DNA of 32,269 nucleotides from Chloroflexi bacterium TSY (lineage in GTDB: Bacteria; Chloroflexota; Anaerolineae; Caldilineales; Caldilineaceae): assembly GCA_019217005.1 (NCBI GenBank), contig JAHBNG010000152.1, forward strand, positions 1-32,269, written 5' to 3'. The notes below the pieces were generated by a model. That model was given only the letters and a program-made list of their open reading frames with translations. It made no database searches and was not told where the DNA came from. Position 1 is the stretch's first letter. The number at the start of each line of letters is the position of its first letter. Position numbers and translations under genes: made by a program. Positions 24,091-31,813 of the stretch are shown here, one piece after another.

Positions 24091-24969
24091 CTATTGCCAC
24101 TTTATCGTGACTCCAATCGGAATATGCTCACTCAGTTGGTGGTAAGCAAATAAGGCGTCGGTCATATTCTGAATAGGATGGCTATATGCCTTATTCAACT
24201 CGCTCTCTGCCTGGGCAATCGTCGACAGCGGATCCACTACCAAGAGGTCTGGTGGCTTGTTTGGTGCACTCAATCCCTTGGTCAATATCCGGTCTAATGG
24301 CGCTGAGAGATGCTCGGTTTGCCAACTCGGTACACAGGAACGGATTGTCGTGGGTCCAAAATCGGGTAGCACAAATTTCTTCTCGCGCAGGGGATTAAAG
24401 ACGCCTGTATCAGTAATGTTGAAGTCGCCAGCCACCAATGCATATGAAGCATTGATAATCTCTGCAATCCCAGCCAGCTTGGCCACCGCTGCCTTCACCG
24501 TCTCGTAGCTACCGCTCGGGGCGTGATAGCCCAGCAGTGGGAACGTAAAGCGACCTTGATTCACTTTCAATGCGAACAGGTAGGGATTCCGTGCATCGCC
24601 AAAGATGCTTTCGTTGAAAAACTCTCGTCCCTCATCATAGTGCGAACTCTGAGGAAACTGGGCCCCTACCAGTTCCAGCTGCTTAATACGATGGGCCGGA
24701 TTGGTGGTGCGATAAAAGAGGGCATAGCGATCTTGCTTTTTGGTATCATTTGCATTGGGTGGGCTGAGCCGAAACCGCCAAGGCTCCCCGAGCAGCTCGG
24801 CCAAAGATTTTGCCCCCTCTACTCCGTTATCACCTGCCTCGATTGAGAGTCCCAGCAAGATATCGGCTTGATTCGCCACCCAGCGGATCACAGCCTGGTT
24901 GAAGGGATCTGTCGCTTTCTGCAACCGAAAATCTGAAATTTGCCAGGGAACAATGTTCAATCGGGGCAT
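24091..24969 (-). CDS. EEP-fold (DNase I-like) nuclease-like protein
   Basis: This 292-aa protein keeps the main EEP landmarks: LGLSIEA (Glu44), RYALFYR (81-87), GYHAPSG (His149), VAGDFN (179-184), PLDRIL (Asp226) and a C-terminal LSEHIPIGV. The last replaces the usual SDH with SEH (280-282), an Asp-to-Glu change in the catalytic Asp-His pair. The N-terminal strand has PWQI where WN(I/V) is usual. Activity on DNA is therefore plausible but uncertain. No secretion signal is seen. It is not closely similar to the EEP protein at 487. It is co-directional with the reb genes and 19 bp upstream of the module protein. Confidence 0.72.
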   Translation of the reverse strand: MPRLNIVPWQISDFRLQKATDPFNQAVIRWVANQADILLGLSIEAGDNGVEGAKSLAELLGEPWRFRLSPPNANDTKKQDRYALFYRTTNPAHRIKQLELVGAQFPQSSHYDEGREFFNESIFGDARNPYLFALKVNQGRFTFPLLGYHAPSGSYETVKAAVAKLAGIAEIINASYALVAGDFNITDTGVFNPLREKKFVLPDFGPTTIRSCVPSWQTEHLSAPLDRILTKGLSAPNKPPDLLVVDPLSTIAQAESELNKAYSHPIQNMTDALFAYHQLSEHIPIGVTIKWQ

Positions 24970-25024
24970 AATAGGTCTCTTCTCTTTACTTACAACGATG
25001 CCTCACACGCTTACGTAAATCATT

Positions 25025-25411
25025 TTAGGCCGCCCGGATAATGGCATTCACTTGGGCGCGGTTACCCCGCAATGCTTTGCGCTCAAATTCCATATCGTAC
25101 AGTGTCATCCCCCCTTGTGGCTCGCAGAAAATTTGCCGTCCCTGAGGGGCACTAGAATCGGAAACGCCATAAATGTAGATCCCAATGCGAGGAAAATCAG
25201 GATGATTTTGTTCGTCTAGCACATCCGTTTCATACCAGATCTCAAGATTAAATTTTTTGCTGCCCTGAACATAGATGGGCCCATACTTCAATCCTGGTGC
25301 CATTAAGGAGGGAACGGGCGGGCTGGGTAGAGCATCCCCTTTTTGGCGAAACAGATATAAAGTCTGTCCGAAGTTGTTGGTTAGATACAACGTCAATTGT
25401 ATATCATTCAT
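25025..25411 (-). CDS. Small all-beta-looking protein, paralogue of 25434 gene
   Basis: This 128-aa protein is of unrecognised family. It shares with the next gene upstream the N-terminal pattern LYLTNxxGxxL, then SPPVPSLM, GLKYGPIYV and SAPQG at matching positions. The strand-rich, Gly/Pro-turn composition suggests a beta-sandwich. The C-terminus (RKALRGNRAQVNAIIRAA) is basic and helical, unlike the paralogue. No signal peptide or membrane segment. AAGGAG lies 8 nt before ATG 25411. It starts 22 bp after the paralogue's stop, so the two are likely co-transcribed. Confidence 0.7.
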   Translation of the reverse strand: MNDIQLTLYLTNNFGQTLYLFRQKGDALPSPPVPSLMAPGLKYGPIYVQGSKKFNLEIWYETDVLDEQNHPDFPRIGIYIYGVSDSSAPQGRQIFCEPQGGMTLYDMEFERKALRGNRAQVNAIIRAA

Positions 25412-25433
25412 CTTGTGGCTCCTTCAGCCTATT

Positions 25434-25769
25434 CTATTGATAGGTCACATTGAGTTGAAAATCGGGTAATCCCCCTGCTTGACGCCAGGCAATTGACTGT
25501 CCCTTCGGGGCGCTAAACCAAACGTTCACCTTATCCTTGGTCTCTAGTTTAATTTCGTACTGAGGGTCAGTTTGGATACTGTTTTCGTCTATATAGCTTA
25601 CCCAAAATTTCATCTGGTTTTGACCGCCATTGACGGTGATCGGCCCATATTTCAAGCCATTACTCATGATTGAGGGAGGGGATGGGCTGAAAGAGACAGT
25701 GCCAACTGCTTTAGCGAGGGTTAAGTTTCGTCCACTTGAGTTGGTTAGATAAAGCTTACATTGAATCAT
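25434..25769 (-). CDS. Small all-beta-looking protein, paralogue of 25025 gene
   Basis: This 111-aa protein has the same layout as its downstream neighbour: LYLTNSSGRNL, SPPSIM, GLKYGPITV and SAPKGQSIAW. It ends in a strand, FQLNVTYQ. No family is recognised; the fold looks like a compact beta-sandwich. ATG 25769 has AGGAG 6 nt upstream. A 35-nt box shared with the region before the 301-aa gene lies 64 bp upstream (25833-25867). It is probably the first gene of the six-gene block, following the last reb gene by 126 bp. Confidence 0.7.
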   Translation of the reverse strand: MIQCKLYLTNSSGRNLTLAKAVGTVSFSPSPPSIMSNGLKYGPITVNGGQNQMKFWVSYIDENSIQTDPQYEIKLETKDKVNVWFSAPKGQSIAWRQAGGLPDFQLNVTYQ

Positions 25770-25832
25770 GCGAATCTCCTAATCGTTCTCCAGAAATGTT
25801 TGTCTCACGTCTCGCTCATCAAATTTTTCTGG

Positions 25833-25867
25833 GCAGAGATGGGAGAAAACTTTTCTAGGTGAATATA
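25833..25867. repeat. 35-nt box shared with 19301-19335
   Basis: It matches 19301-19335 at 30 of 35 positions, and four of the five differences are transitions. It lies between the last reb gene and the small beta protein gene. It could be a promoter element, a terminator remnant or a short repeat. Confidence 0.45.
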
Positions 25868-25895
25868 CTATCTTTTCAGTTTAGGTCAACTCAGT

Positions 25896-26273
25896 TTAGG
25901 CTGACGAGCCAAACTCGGCCATCACGCTACCAGCAGCTTCGCCTACATTTTTTAAAAATTCAGTGCTATCTGTCACGATTTCTCTTGCGTACCCTTGAAT
26001 CTTGAGTAAGTTCTGTGGCTCTGGAATTTTTCCTTCGCTTGCAACGAGCATCTCCATGACCTTGGCCGAGACAGCGGCATTGAGGACAAGCATTTGGTTC
26101 AGATGCGTGGTCGTATCTTGAACGGCTAAACCGAGCGATTGAGTCACTTGCTGGTATACAATGCCCTGTCCAACCTTTTGAGCGTCATCGATAATGGCGT
26201 TCGTCCGCTTAACTGCATCAATGATTTGCGGATTAACCGTTTGTGGAAGGTTACTCATTTGGTCTGTATCCAT
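25896..26273 (-). CDS. RebB-family (R-body) protein, divergent member
   Basis: This 125-aa protein keeps the RebB layout: a short N-terminus, then NPQIIDAVKRTNAII (equivalent to NGQITDAVTQTNV), VYQQVTQSLGLAVQD (equivalent to YQTxGHxxSLGMQN) and a Leu/Val-rich helix. RebB (PF11747, 'killing trait') proteins build R-bodies, coiled protein ribbons that extend and rupture membranes. This member is open over its full length and has a longer, charged C-terminal helix (YAREIVTDSTEFLKNVGEAAG), unlike the others in the array. AAGGAG lies 5 nt before ATG 26273, the best ribosome site in the array. It may be the member still in use. Confidence 0.7.
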   Translation of the reverse strand: MDTDQMSNLPQTVNPQIIDAVKRTNAIIDDAQKVGQGIVYQQVTQSLGLAVQDTTTHLNQMLVLNAAVSAKVMEMLVASEGKIPEPQNLLKIQGYAREIVTDSTEFLKNVGEAAGSVMAEFGSSA

Positions 26274-26351
26274 AGTTCTCCTTTCTCTTGCTTGACGACA
26301 AAGTCATTGTCACCAGCGCTTTGTCAAGCATGAATTAACGGGTAAGACGTA

Positions 26352-26447
26352 GTGTTCTGTAAAATAAGTTCTGATACACTAAGATCTCGTGATTTAGCCG
26401 AGTGCAGCTCATGGTTTTACGGTATCATAATTTTTCTGCCAGAACAG
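26352..26447. mobile_element. IS630-derived MITE (96 bp) abutting the IS630
   Basis: The left end GTGTTCTGTAAAATAAGTT (from 26352) and the right end, read in reverse from 26447 as CTGTTCTGGCAGAAAAATTA, resemble each other and the IS630 terminus next door. TA dinucleotides flank it (26350-26351 and 26448-26449). It has no coding capacity. The IS630 begins at the next base after the shared TA. Confidence 0.55.
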
Positions 26448-26449
26448 TA

Positions 26450-27681
26450 GTGTTTTGTCAGATAAGTTATGATACAGGTTGGTCATCAGAATCGGTATCC
26501 AAAACAGGATAGAAACGCTGGAACTTCTGGCGAGCGAGAGCGGGGGTAAATTGCCATTGAATGGTAGCGGATTGTTCATTGCGCTCGTTGACAAGAGCAA
26601 GGACAACAGTCTCAAGAAGCTCTTTGGAATCAATGCGGCGATCAAGAACTTGGCGAGTGATAACCGAGAGTTCAATTTCAACCATATTAAGCCAACTCCC
26701 GTTGACGGGGGTATAAACCATCTGAAAGTGCTGAGCCAGAGCGAAAGCTTCCTCAGGCGAAAAGATGGTGTAGAAGGAACTGGGTGAATGAATGTTGAGA
26801 TTATCCTGAACAATCTGTAATGAATCGGCATCAGGATTGTGTTTCGTTTTGAGATCATGCATGAAGCGAGCATACTCTTGGCCTCTGCGCCGTTCGGTAA
26901 TCTGAACAACCCGCTGTCCAGTGTGTGGCTGGTAAGCAATCAAGATGTAACAGATGCCCTTGCGTTCATAGTGATGATCATAGCGCCATTTCTTGCCTGG
27001 TTTCATCTCAATCGGCACGATTGTATCGCCCAAGAGCTGACAAGGTTTTTCATCGTAACACCCACCAGAGAGGATTCTTGGGGTCATAGGGCTGTGCATA
27101 GAGGTCCAAGATTTGTTCCATGTGCCACAAGTATGTAGGTGTTAACTTTCCGATACACCACTGCACCTTCAAATGGGGTTTCAGTTCGTTTTTTTTTCAG
27201 AATTTCACTCACGGTTTCATGCGAAATGTCTTCCACAAACTTTAACTCAACCGCTGTGGTTGCTAGCAGCCTTAAAGTCCATCGGCTTCGCCCATCTGGT
27301 CCTTTCGTACACGCTAGTGCCGTGATTTTGGCTCTGGCTTCGTTACTAATCTCGACTGGTCGTCCGCTTCTTGGCCTCTCTTCTAGGGCTTTGGTTAGCC
27401 CTTCCGTCACATATCTTTTGCGGATTCGCACCACCGTTGCTCGCGTCACTCCCACTCGTTCCATGATTTCTCTGTCTGTTTTTCCTCCATCTGACAAGAG
27501 CAGAATATGTGCCCTTCTTATCTTTCTTACGTTCTCTTTTCCTTTTGCCGTTATTCGCCTTAATTCATTTCTGTCTTTATCACTTAGTTTAACTTTATAT
27601 ACTTGCTTCATTTCTCTCTGCCTCCTCGTTTTTTTAGTCACTTTCTGGCAGAGTTTACCGTATACTTATCTGACAAAACAC
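26450..27681 (-). mobile_element. IS630 family insertion sequence (1232 bp)
   Basis: Perfect 18-bp inverted repeats, GTGTTTTGTCAGATAAGT at 26450-26467 and its complement at 27664-27681, bound the element. TA lies on both sides (26448-26449 and 27682-27683), as expected for IS630/Tc1-mariner elements. It carries one broken transposase on the minus strand. It cuts off the 3' part of the reb remnant at 27684-27856. Confidence 0.88.
26467..27611 (-). pseudogene. IS630 transposase, two frame breaks
   Basis: The ATG at 27611 starts a helix-turn-helix region (DREIMERVGVTRATVVRIRKRY) that runs to EILKKK. At a run of nine A residues the frame should shift to continue as NELKPHLKVQWC. A second shift near 27060-27070 is needed to enter the DDE domain. 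That domain retains CYDEKP, DNLNIHS and the final Glu in NMVEIELS, so all three catalytic acids are intact. The stop lies inside the terminal repeat. IS630 members can use programmed frameshifting at A runs, but the second break suggests decay. Confidence 0.8.
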
Positions 27682-27683
27682 TA

Positions 27684-27856
27684 GACCGACTGTTTGCATC
27701 TGTTGCTGAGCAGCCGCCGAGCTTTGCATTGTGAGCCGACTGCCTGCCCCAACATTTGGTAGACTAGACCCATCGCCATCGCAGGCGATTCGGCAATGAT
27801 CTTGACGTTTGTTTGGGTCACGGCATCTGTAACTTGAAATTGACCATGTCGGCCAT
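27684..27856 (-). pseudogene. reb remnant, frameshifted and cut by IS630
   Basis: The ATG at 27856 (CAGGAG 8 nt upstream) begins MADMVNF. A frameshift then gives TDAVTQTNVKIIAESPAMAMGLVYQMLGQAVGS, and another gives MQSSAAAQQQMQTV before the IS630 at 27681. These are consecutive parts of one RebB-family protein in three frames. The C-terminal third is missing. Confidence 0.75.
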
Positions 27857-27879
27857 GGGTTTATCTCCTGTCGCGTTAT

Positions 27880-27907
27880 GGAATCGGAATTAAGGAATCG
27901 GAATTAA
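27880..27907. repeat. Two tandem 14-bp repeats
   Basis: GGAATCGGAATTAA occurs twice in direct tandem, at 27880-27893 and 27894-27907, in the gap between two reb remnants. It is short enough to be a slippage duplication. Confidence 0.7.
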
Positions 27908-27992
27908 ATAACTTGTGCATAAGATCTCTCAATTCTTCGAGATGACATGCCCAACTTGTTTAATCCTCATTCCCAAATAACTTGAACAGACA

Positions 27993-28546
27993 TTATTTGC
28001 CAAGGTCATGGTGATGGTCATCTCTGTCGTCAGAGTGGCCGATGTCTAAACTTGGCTCGAATTCGAACGGAATAGGGGCTTCTGATCCAAACGGATAATC
28101 GCCGTTGCCATTCCCAGAGTGGCTGATGTCTAGACTTGGCTCGAATTCGAACGGGACAGGGGCCTCTGATCCAGACGGATAATCGCCATTGCCATTCCCT
28201 GAATGACTGGCGGCAAAACCCGACCCCGACCCCGTAATCATAGAAAGTAGATTCGCCAGCAAGTCGTTTGCGCTCTGATTCCCAGTCAACACTTTTTGTG
28301 TCGCAACCGTTGTTGCCGCCGATGGTACGCTGAGGAATAAGTTTGCCCCTTGTGCAGTCAAGGTTACATTTTGAGCCTGTATTGCTTCATTTGAACTTAA
28401 AGTGTTTTGCATACCAAGACTAATCACTTGAGACAGGGTCTGATACGTTATACCCATTGCCATAGCTGGCGAGTCACCGAATGCGTTTATGGTGGATTGG
28501 TGACAGCATCATTTATTTGTCCATTCACAAGAGTTGGGTCTGCCAC
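27993..28546 (-). pseudogene. RebB-family gene with early frameshift and repeat tail
   Basis: A GTG at 28546 (AAGGAG upstream) starts ADPTLVNGQINDAVTN. A 1-nt loss near 28497 breaks the frame, which resumes as TINAFGDSPAMAMGITYQTLSQVISLGMQN. From ATG 28463 the frame is open for 156 codons, so an N-terminally short protein is possible. After the RebB core (ending ANDLLANLLSMITG) there is an extra acidic tail made of two 28-residue repeats (SGNGNGDYP...PFEFEPSLDI) and a His/Asp-rich end. No such tail is seen on the other members. Confidence 0.72.
28031..28198. repeat. Two tandem 84-bp repeats in reb C-terminal tail
   Basis: Units 28031-28114 and 28115-28198 are near-identical direct repeats, followed by the start of a degenerate third. 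They encode two 28-aa acidic units. The period is a multiple of three, so copy number could change without breaking the frame. Confidence 0.8.
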
Positions 28547-28867
28547 TTACTCCTTCCAAATCGAGCGCCATGTCGAACAGCAGTAGACCGCAGCGGAGTT
28601 GGTATGCCCACTACTGGCGCGCTCGCACCGGGGCGTACTCACCTCGAATTGCAGTATCAGTAGATCCAAATTTGGCGTTTTGGCTATTTTCAGTCGAGAT
28701 TGCAGGATTTTGGAGTCATTTATTCAGATTTCGGTTACAGAAAACAACCTATTTCATATCTGAAAATCGCCCAAATCTAACGCAAAACTAGATATCGACC
28801 GGCAAATTTGTATTTATGTCAACTGTTTAGCCAGAATTCTCTAAACCTGAAATTTGATTCACTGCGG
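28547..28867. other. Gene-free interval between reb remnant and IS110 copy 2
   Basis: These 321 bp hold no supported gene. They are the 5' side of the minus-strand reb remnant, so its promoter may be here. A 17-nt string near 28655-28675, read on the minus strand, matches the text at about 17816. Confidence 0.45.
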
Positions 28868-30405
28868 TCTGCCCTGAAAAAGGGCAGCAAGAGAAGAGAG
28901 AGGTTAAAGGCGTTGAATAAGAAGCGGGTCCAAGTTGACCCGCCAGAGTGGGTGGCGTCGTTGCCTGTGCCCAACGCAAATCAGTTGTAGTGAGCACCGT
29001 ACTTAGGCGGTCGGTGCCAAGAAAACCTTGAAGCCGAGGGACTCGAGGGTTTTGAGTGCGCCGGCTTGTGCATGCTCCTTGCGTCGTTTGAGAAAGAAGT
29101 CGCCGCCGAGTTCTTCAAAGACGGCATCGGGCTTGTCGATGAGATGATAGACGATGGTCAAGATGGAATGGGCCACGGCAATAGCTGCCCGCGGCTCCGC
29201 GTCGTGCCTTGAGACGGTGGAACTGTGCGGCGAGATAGGTGTCCTTGAGGCGAGGCGGCCCAAGCCGCTTCAACGAGGGCGGTGACTAACCATTTCTGGC
29301 CCTTTCGTCGGCGACCACTCTTGCGTTTGCCCGCCGATTCGTTGTTGCCAGGACAGACACAAGCCCAGGAGGCCAGTTTCTTAGCTGAGGGCCAGCTTTC
29401 GACCGAGGGACCGATCTCCGCCAGAATTATCTCGGCGACGACTCGCCCCACACCGGGAATGGCATCTAGGCGTGCGATGAGGTCAGCAATGCGTACATTC
29501 AGGTGATCGAGATGATGCAGAACTTCTTGCAGCATAAAACGATGATGAGGACGGACCAGTCCCGTCAACGCATCAACCAACTGGGGAATCTTGGCCCGCA
29601 GCCGCTTTTGTGCCAAGTCAGCCATGGCTTCTGGGTCCATCTCATCTGCAATCAGGGCCTCGATCATCTGGCGTGCCGATACACCTTGGATGCTCGTGAC
29701 CACCGATCCCAACTTGACGTTGGCATCTTCCAACACCTTATGCAGGCGATTGACTGCCGCACTCTTCTCTTGCAGAGACGCGTCCGATAGCGCGTCAGGT
29801 CTCGCAAGTCCCTTTGCTCCACATCTGGAATGAAACTGCGCTCCAGCAGTCCATAACTCATCAGTTTCGTGATCCAGGCCGCATCGCTCTCATCCGTCTT
29901 GCGACCAGGCACCTGTGCCAGATGGCGGGCATTCACAATCCAGACCTCAAAATGCTCATGCAACACATTGTAGATCGGTTTCCAATACACTCCCCGTACT
30001 CTCCATCGCCACATGCGTGATCCCATACGACGACAGCCACGACCTCAACCCCTCCAACTCGACCGTCGTTGTCCCCAACTTGCGCACCTGCTCCATCCTC
30101 CTGATTCATCTACCACACGCCACCACCATCCGCTTGTGAACATCCAGGCCGCTACGCTTCGAGGCTTATCACTTCCATCTTCCTTTCCTTTCACAGCCGC
30201 TTGTGTAGCCCGATTGTGAGCACAGTCTGCCCTGCGTGTTTCGTCCCGAGGAACGTCCACATCCCGTGGTGCGTCGGTGTACACCAATCTAGCTACTGAG
30301 CGTTCTTTGCCCGACGGACCTTTCCCGATTTCTGTTCGGCGGCTGCCGCCACTTTAACACATTTTCATCCCCTGTTGTGTTGGCTCACCGCATGTTTATC
30401 TACTG
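28868..30405 (-). mobile_element. IS110 family element, copy 2 (degenerate)
   Basis: This is the inverted second copy of the element at 15941-17546, 1538 bp long. Its right-end hairpin CTGCCCT / AGGGCAG is at 28869-28887. It has a 42-bp in-frame deletion in the transposase (between GCAT repeats), several 1-nt frameshifts, and an early TAG. It lies inside the reb array, on the 3' side of the reb remnant at 30406-30825. Confidence 0.85.
29003..30178 (-). pseudogene. IS110 transposase, copy 2, multiply frameshifted
   Basis: Compared with copy 1, the ATG at 30178 is followed by a 1-nt insertion and a TAG stop. The G run that is GGGG in copy 1 is GG here. An extra G precedes VYWKP, a T is lost before the AVNRLHK segment, 14 codons (DALNQQIGVLMAPH) are missing, and a further break occurs after EAAWAAS. 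The last 60 codons are again identical to copy 1. It cannot make a transposase, though its ends might still be mobilised. Confidence 0.85.
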
Positions 30406-30825
30406 AGTATTGATGTCTGGGTGAATTGCTGTCGAATGTCAGCAAGACCTAGAACCGGGTAAAGTTTACGTTGCGGCTGGATGGTGTTGCACCAGCCGTT
30501 TTCGAAATCTCTTGTCCAGCGGCCACGCTGGCTAAAACAAAGCAATCGATCGACTCCACTATTGCCTTGCAAAACTTTTAGCGTTGCGCGGGTCGTCGCT
30601 GCCGTGTCCATACTCAACAGTAGGTTCGCCCTTGGGTCGTGGCTGCCTGATTGACCGAATTCATTTGGTTCTGCCCTAAAGCCGCATTCTGCATTCCTAA
30701 GCTAACGCTGTGACCCAAAGTCTGGTAGGTCATAGCCAACGGTTCGGCGGGCGCATCACCCAATACTTTCACATTGGCGGTGACGCCGTCCGTTATTGTC
30801 CGTTAACTAAAGTTGGATTTGCCAT
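30406..30825 (-). pseudogene. reb remnant, frameshifted, bounded by IS110
   Basis: ATG 30825 begins MANPTLVNGQ. One lost T then shifts the frame to TDGVTANVKVLGDAPAEPLAMTYQTLGHSVSLGMQN and ALGQNQMNSVNQAATTQG. A second shift leads to LLSMDTAATTRATLKVLQGNSGVDRLL. This is the canonical RebB sequence in two broken steps. The text after about 30540 no longer resembles RebB and runs into the IS110 edge at 30405. Confidence 0.78.
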
Positions 30826-30863
30826 TTTATGACTCCTCATATGATAGGACTGAGACGAATACT

Positions 30864-31234
30864 CTATCTACCGCATTCGCTATCCAAAGTAGGTGGCGTT
30901 GCATCTGCAGTTTTGCCTTGCTGACCACCAGCCACGGCGGCTAACAGACTCATGATTTGCTGAAACATCATTGCCCGTGAAGACCGTTTCGGTGGCGCGG
31001 GCGGAGGCAGCATATCCATGCTCATTAACAGAGCGGCCCCTTGCGTTGTGACGGTTTGGCTAATGGTGTTCATCTGCTGTTGGGCAGATGCTGCATTCTG
31101 CATCCCAAAGCCAACCGTATGTCCCTGGTTTGATAGATCATGGCTAACGACTCGGCGGGTGCATCAGCCAAAACCTTGACATTCGATTGGTCACTGCATC
31201 GTTATCAATCCATTGACGAGGTTGGATTTGCCAT
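30864..31234 (-). pseudogene. reb remnant with several frameshifts
   Basis: ATG 31234 (CAGGAG 9 nt upstream) starts MANPT. VNG, TDAVTN, NVKVLADAPAESLAMIYQ, then MQNAASAQQQMNTISQTVTTQGAALLMSMD follow in changing frames, so at least three 1-nt changes are present. The last 79 codons (30864-31103) are open and end in a tail, QQIMSLLAAVAGGQQGKTADATPP, then LDSE. The final PPxLDSE resembles the end of the DUF2283-like protein at 22466. Confidence 0.75.
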
Positions 31235-31320
31235 TGTTTAGTCTCCTGAATAGAGGAACGTTCGAAAATTATTTGTCTGGTTTTCTTCGAGGCGAAACCA
31301 GCTTCGTAAAGTGACACTCT

Positions 31321-31632
31321 ATCATGTTTGGCGGCCGCCAACAGGCTCATGATTTGCTGAGAAACGTCATTGCCGGAGAGACCGTTTCGGTGGCTCGGGC
31401 GACCGCCGTATCCATACTCATCAAGAGTCCTGCGGCTTGCGTTGTGACGGTCTGATTAATGGTGTTCATTTGCTGTTGGGCAGGCCGCATTCTGCATCCC
31501 CAAACCAACAGTATGCCCCATCGTCTGATAGACCATTGCAGGGGCTTCGGCTGGAGCGTCAGCTAACACTTTCACATTGCTTTGCGTTACAGCATCGGTT
31601 ATTTGTCCATTGACTAAAGTTGGATCTGCCAT
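31321..31632 (-). pseudogene. reb remnant with two frameshifts
   Basis: From ATG 31632 (AAGGAA 8 nt upstream) the first 49 codons are a textbook RebB N-terminus: MADPTLVNGQITDAVTQSNV, then KVLADAPAEAPAMVYQTMGHT and VGLGMQNAA. A small deletion then throws it out of frame. The continuation QQQMNTINQTVTTQAAGLLMSMDTAVARATETV is in a second frame, and SQQIMSLLAAA in a third. A truncated 59-aa product could still be made. Confidence 0.78.
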
Positions 31633-31813
31633 TGTTTGGTTCCTTTCAAATATGTTGCTCGAACATTGACATCGTTTGGTTCACCTTTTTTGAGACTGAA
31701 CATTCGGTCTCGCAATTAGTATTGGCAATAGGCATTCTCCTTTATGAAATGATGCAACGCGATAGCATTCTGATCTCTATACGTTTGTGCCTTTGTTACA
31801 TATGAATTAGGAT

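Noticed and set aside
27139..27684. 181-codon plus-strand frame in the IS630
   Set aside because: It is antisense to the helix-turn-helix half of the transposase and ends in the terminal repeat; it only looks like a Ser/Leu-rich membrane protein.
28031..28198. CRISPR-like repetition in the 28 kb region
   Set aside because: There are only two direct repeats with no spacers and they lie in a coding frame, so this is a protein tandem repeat.
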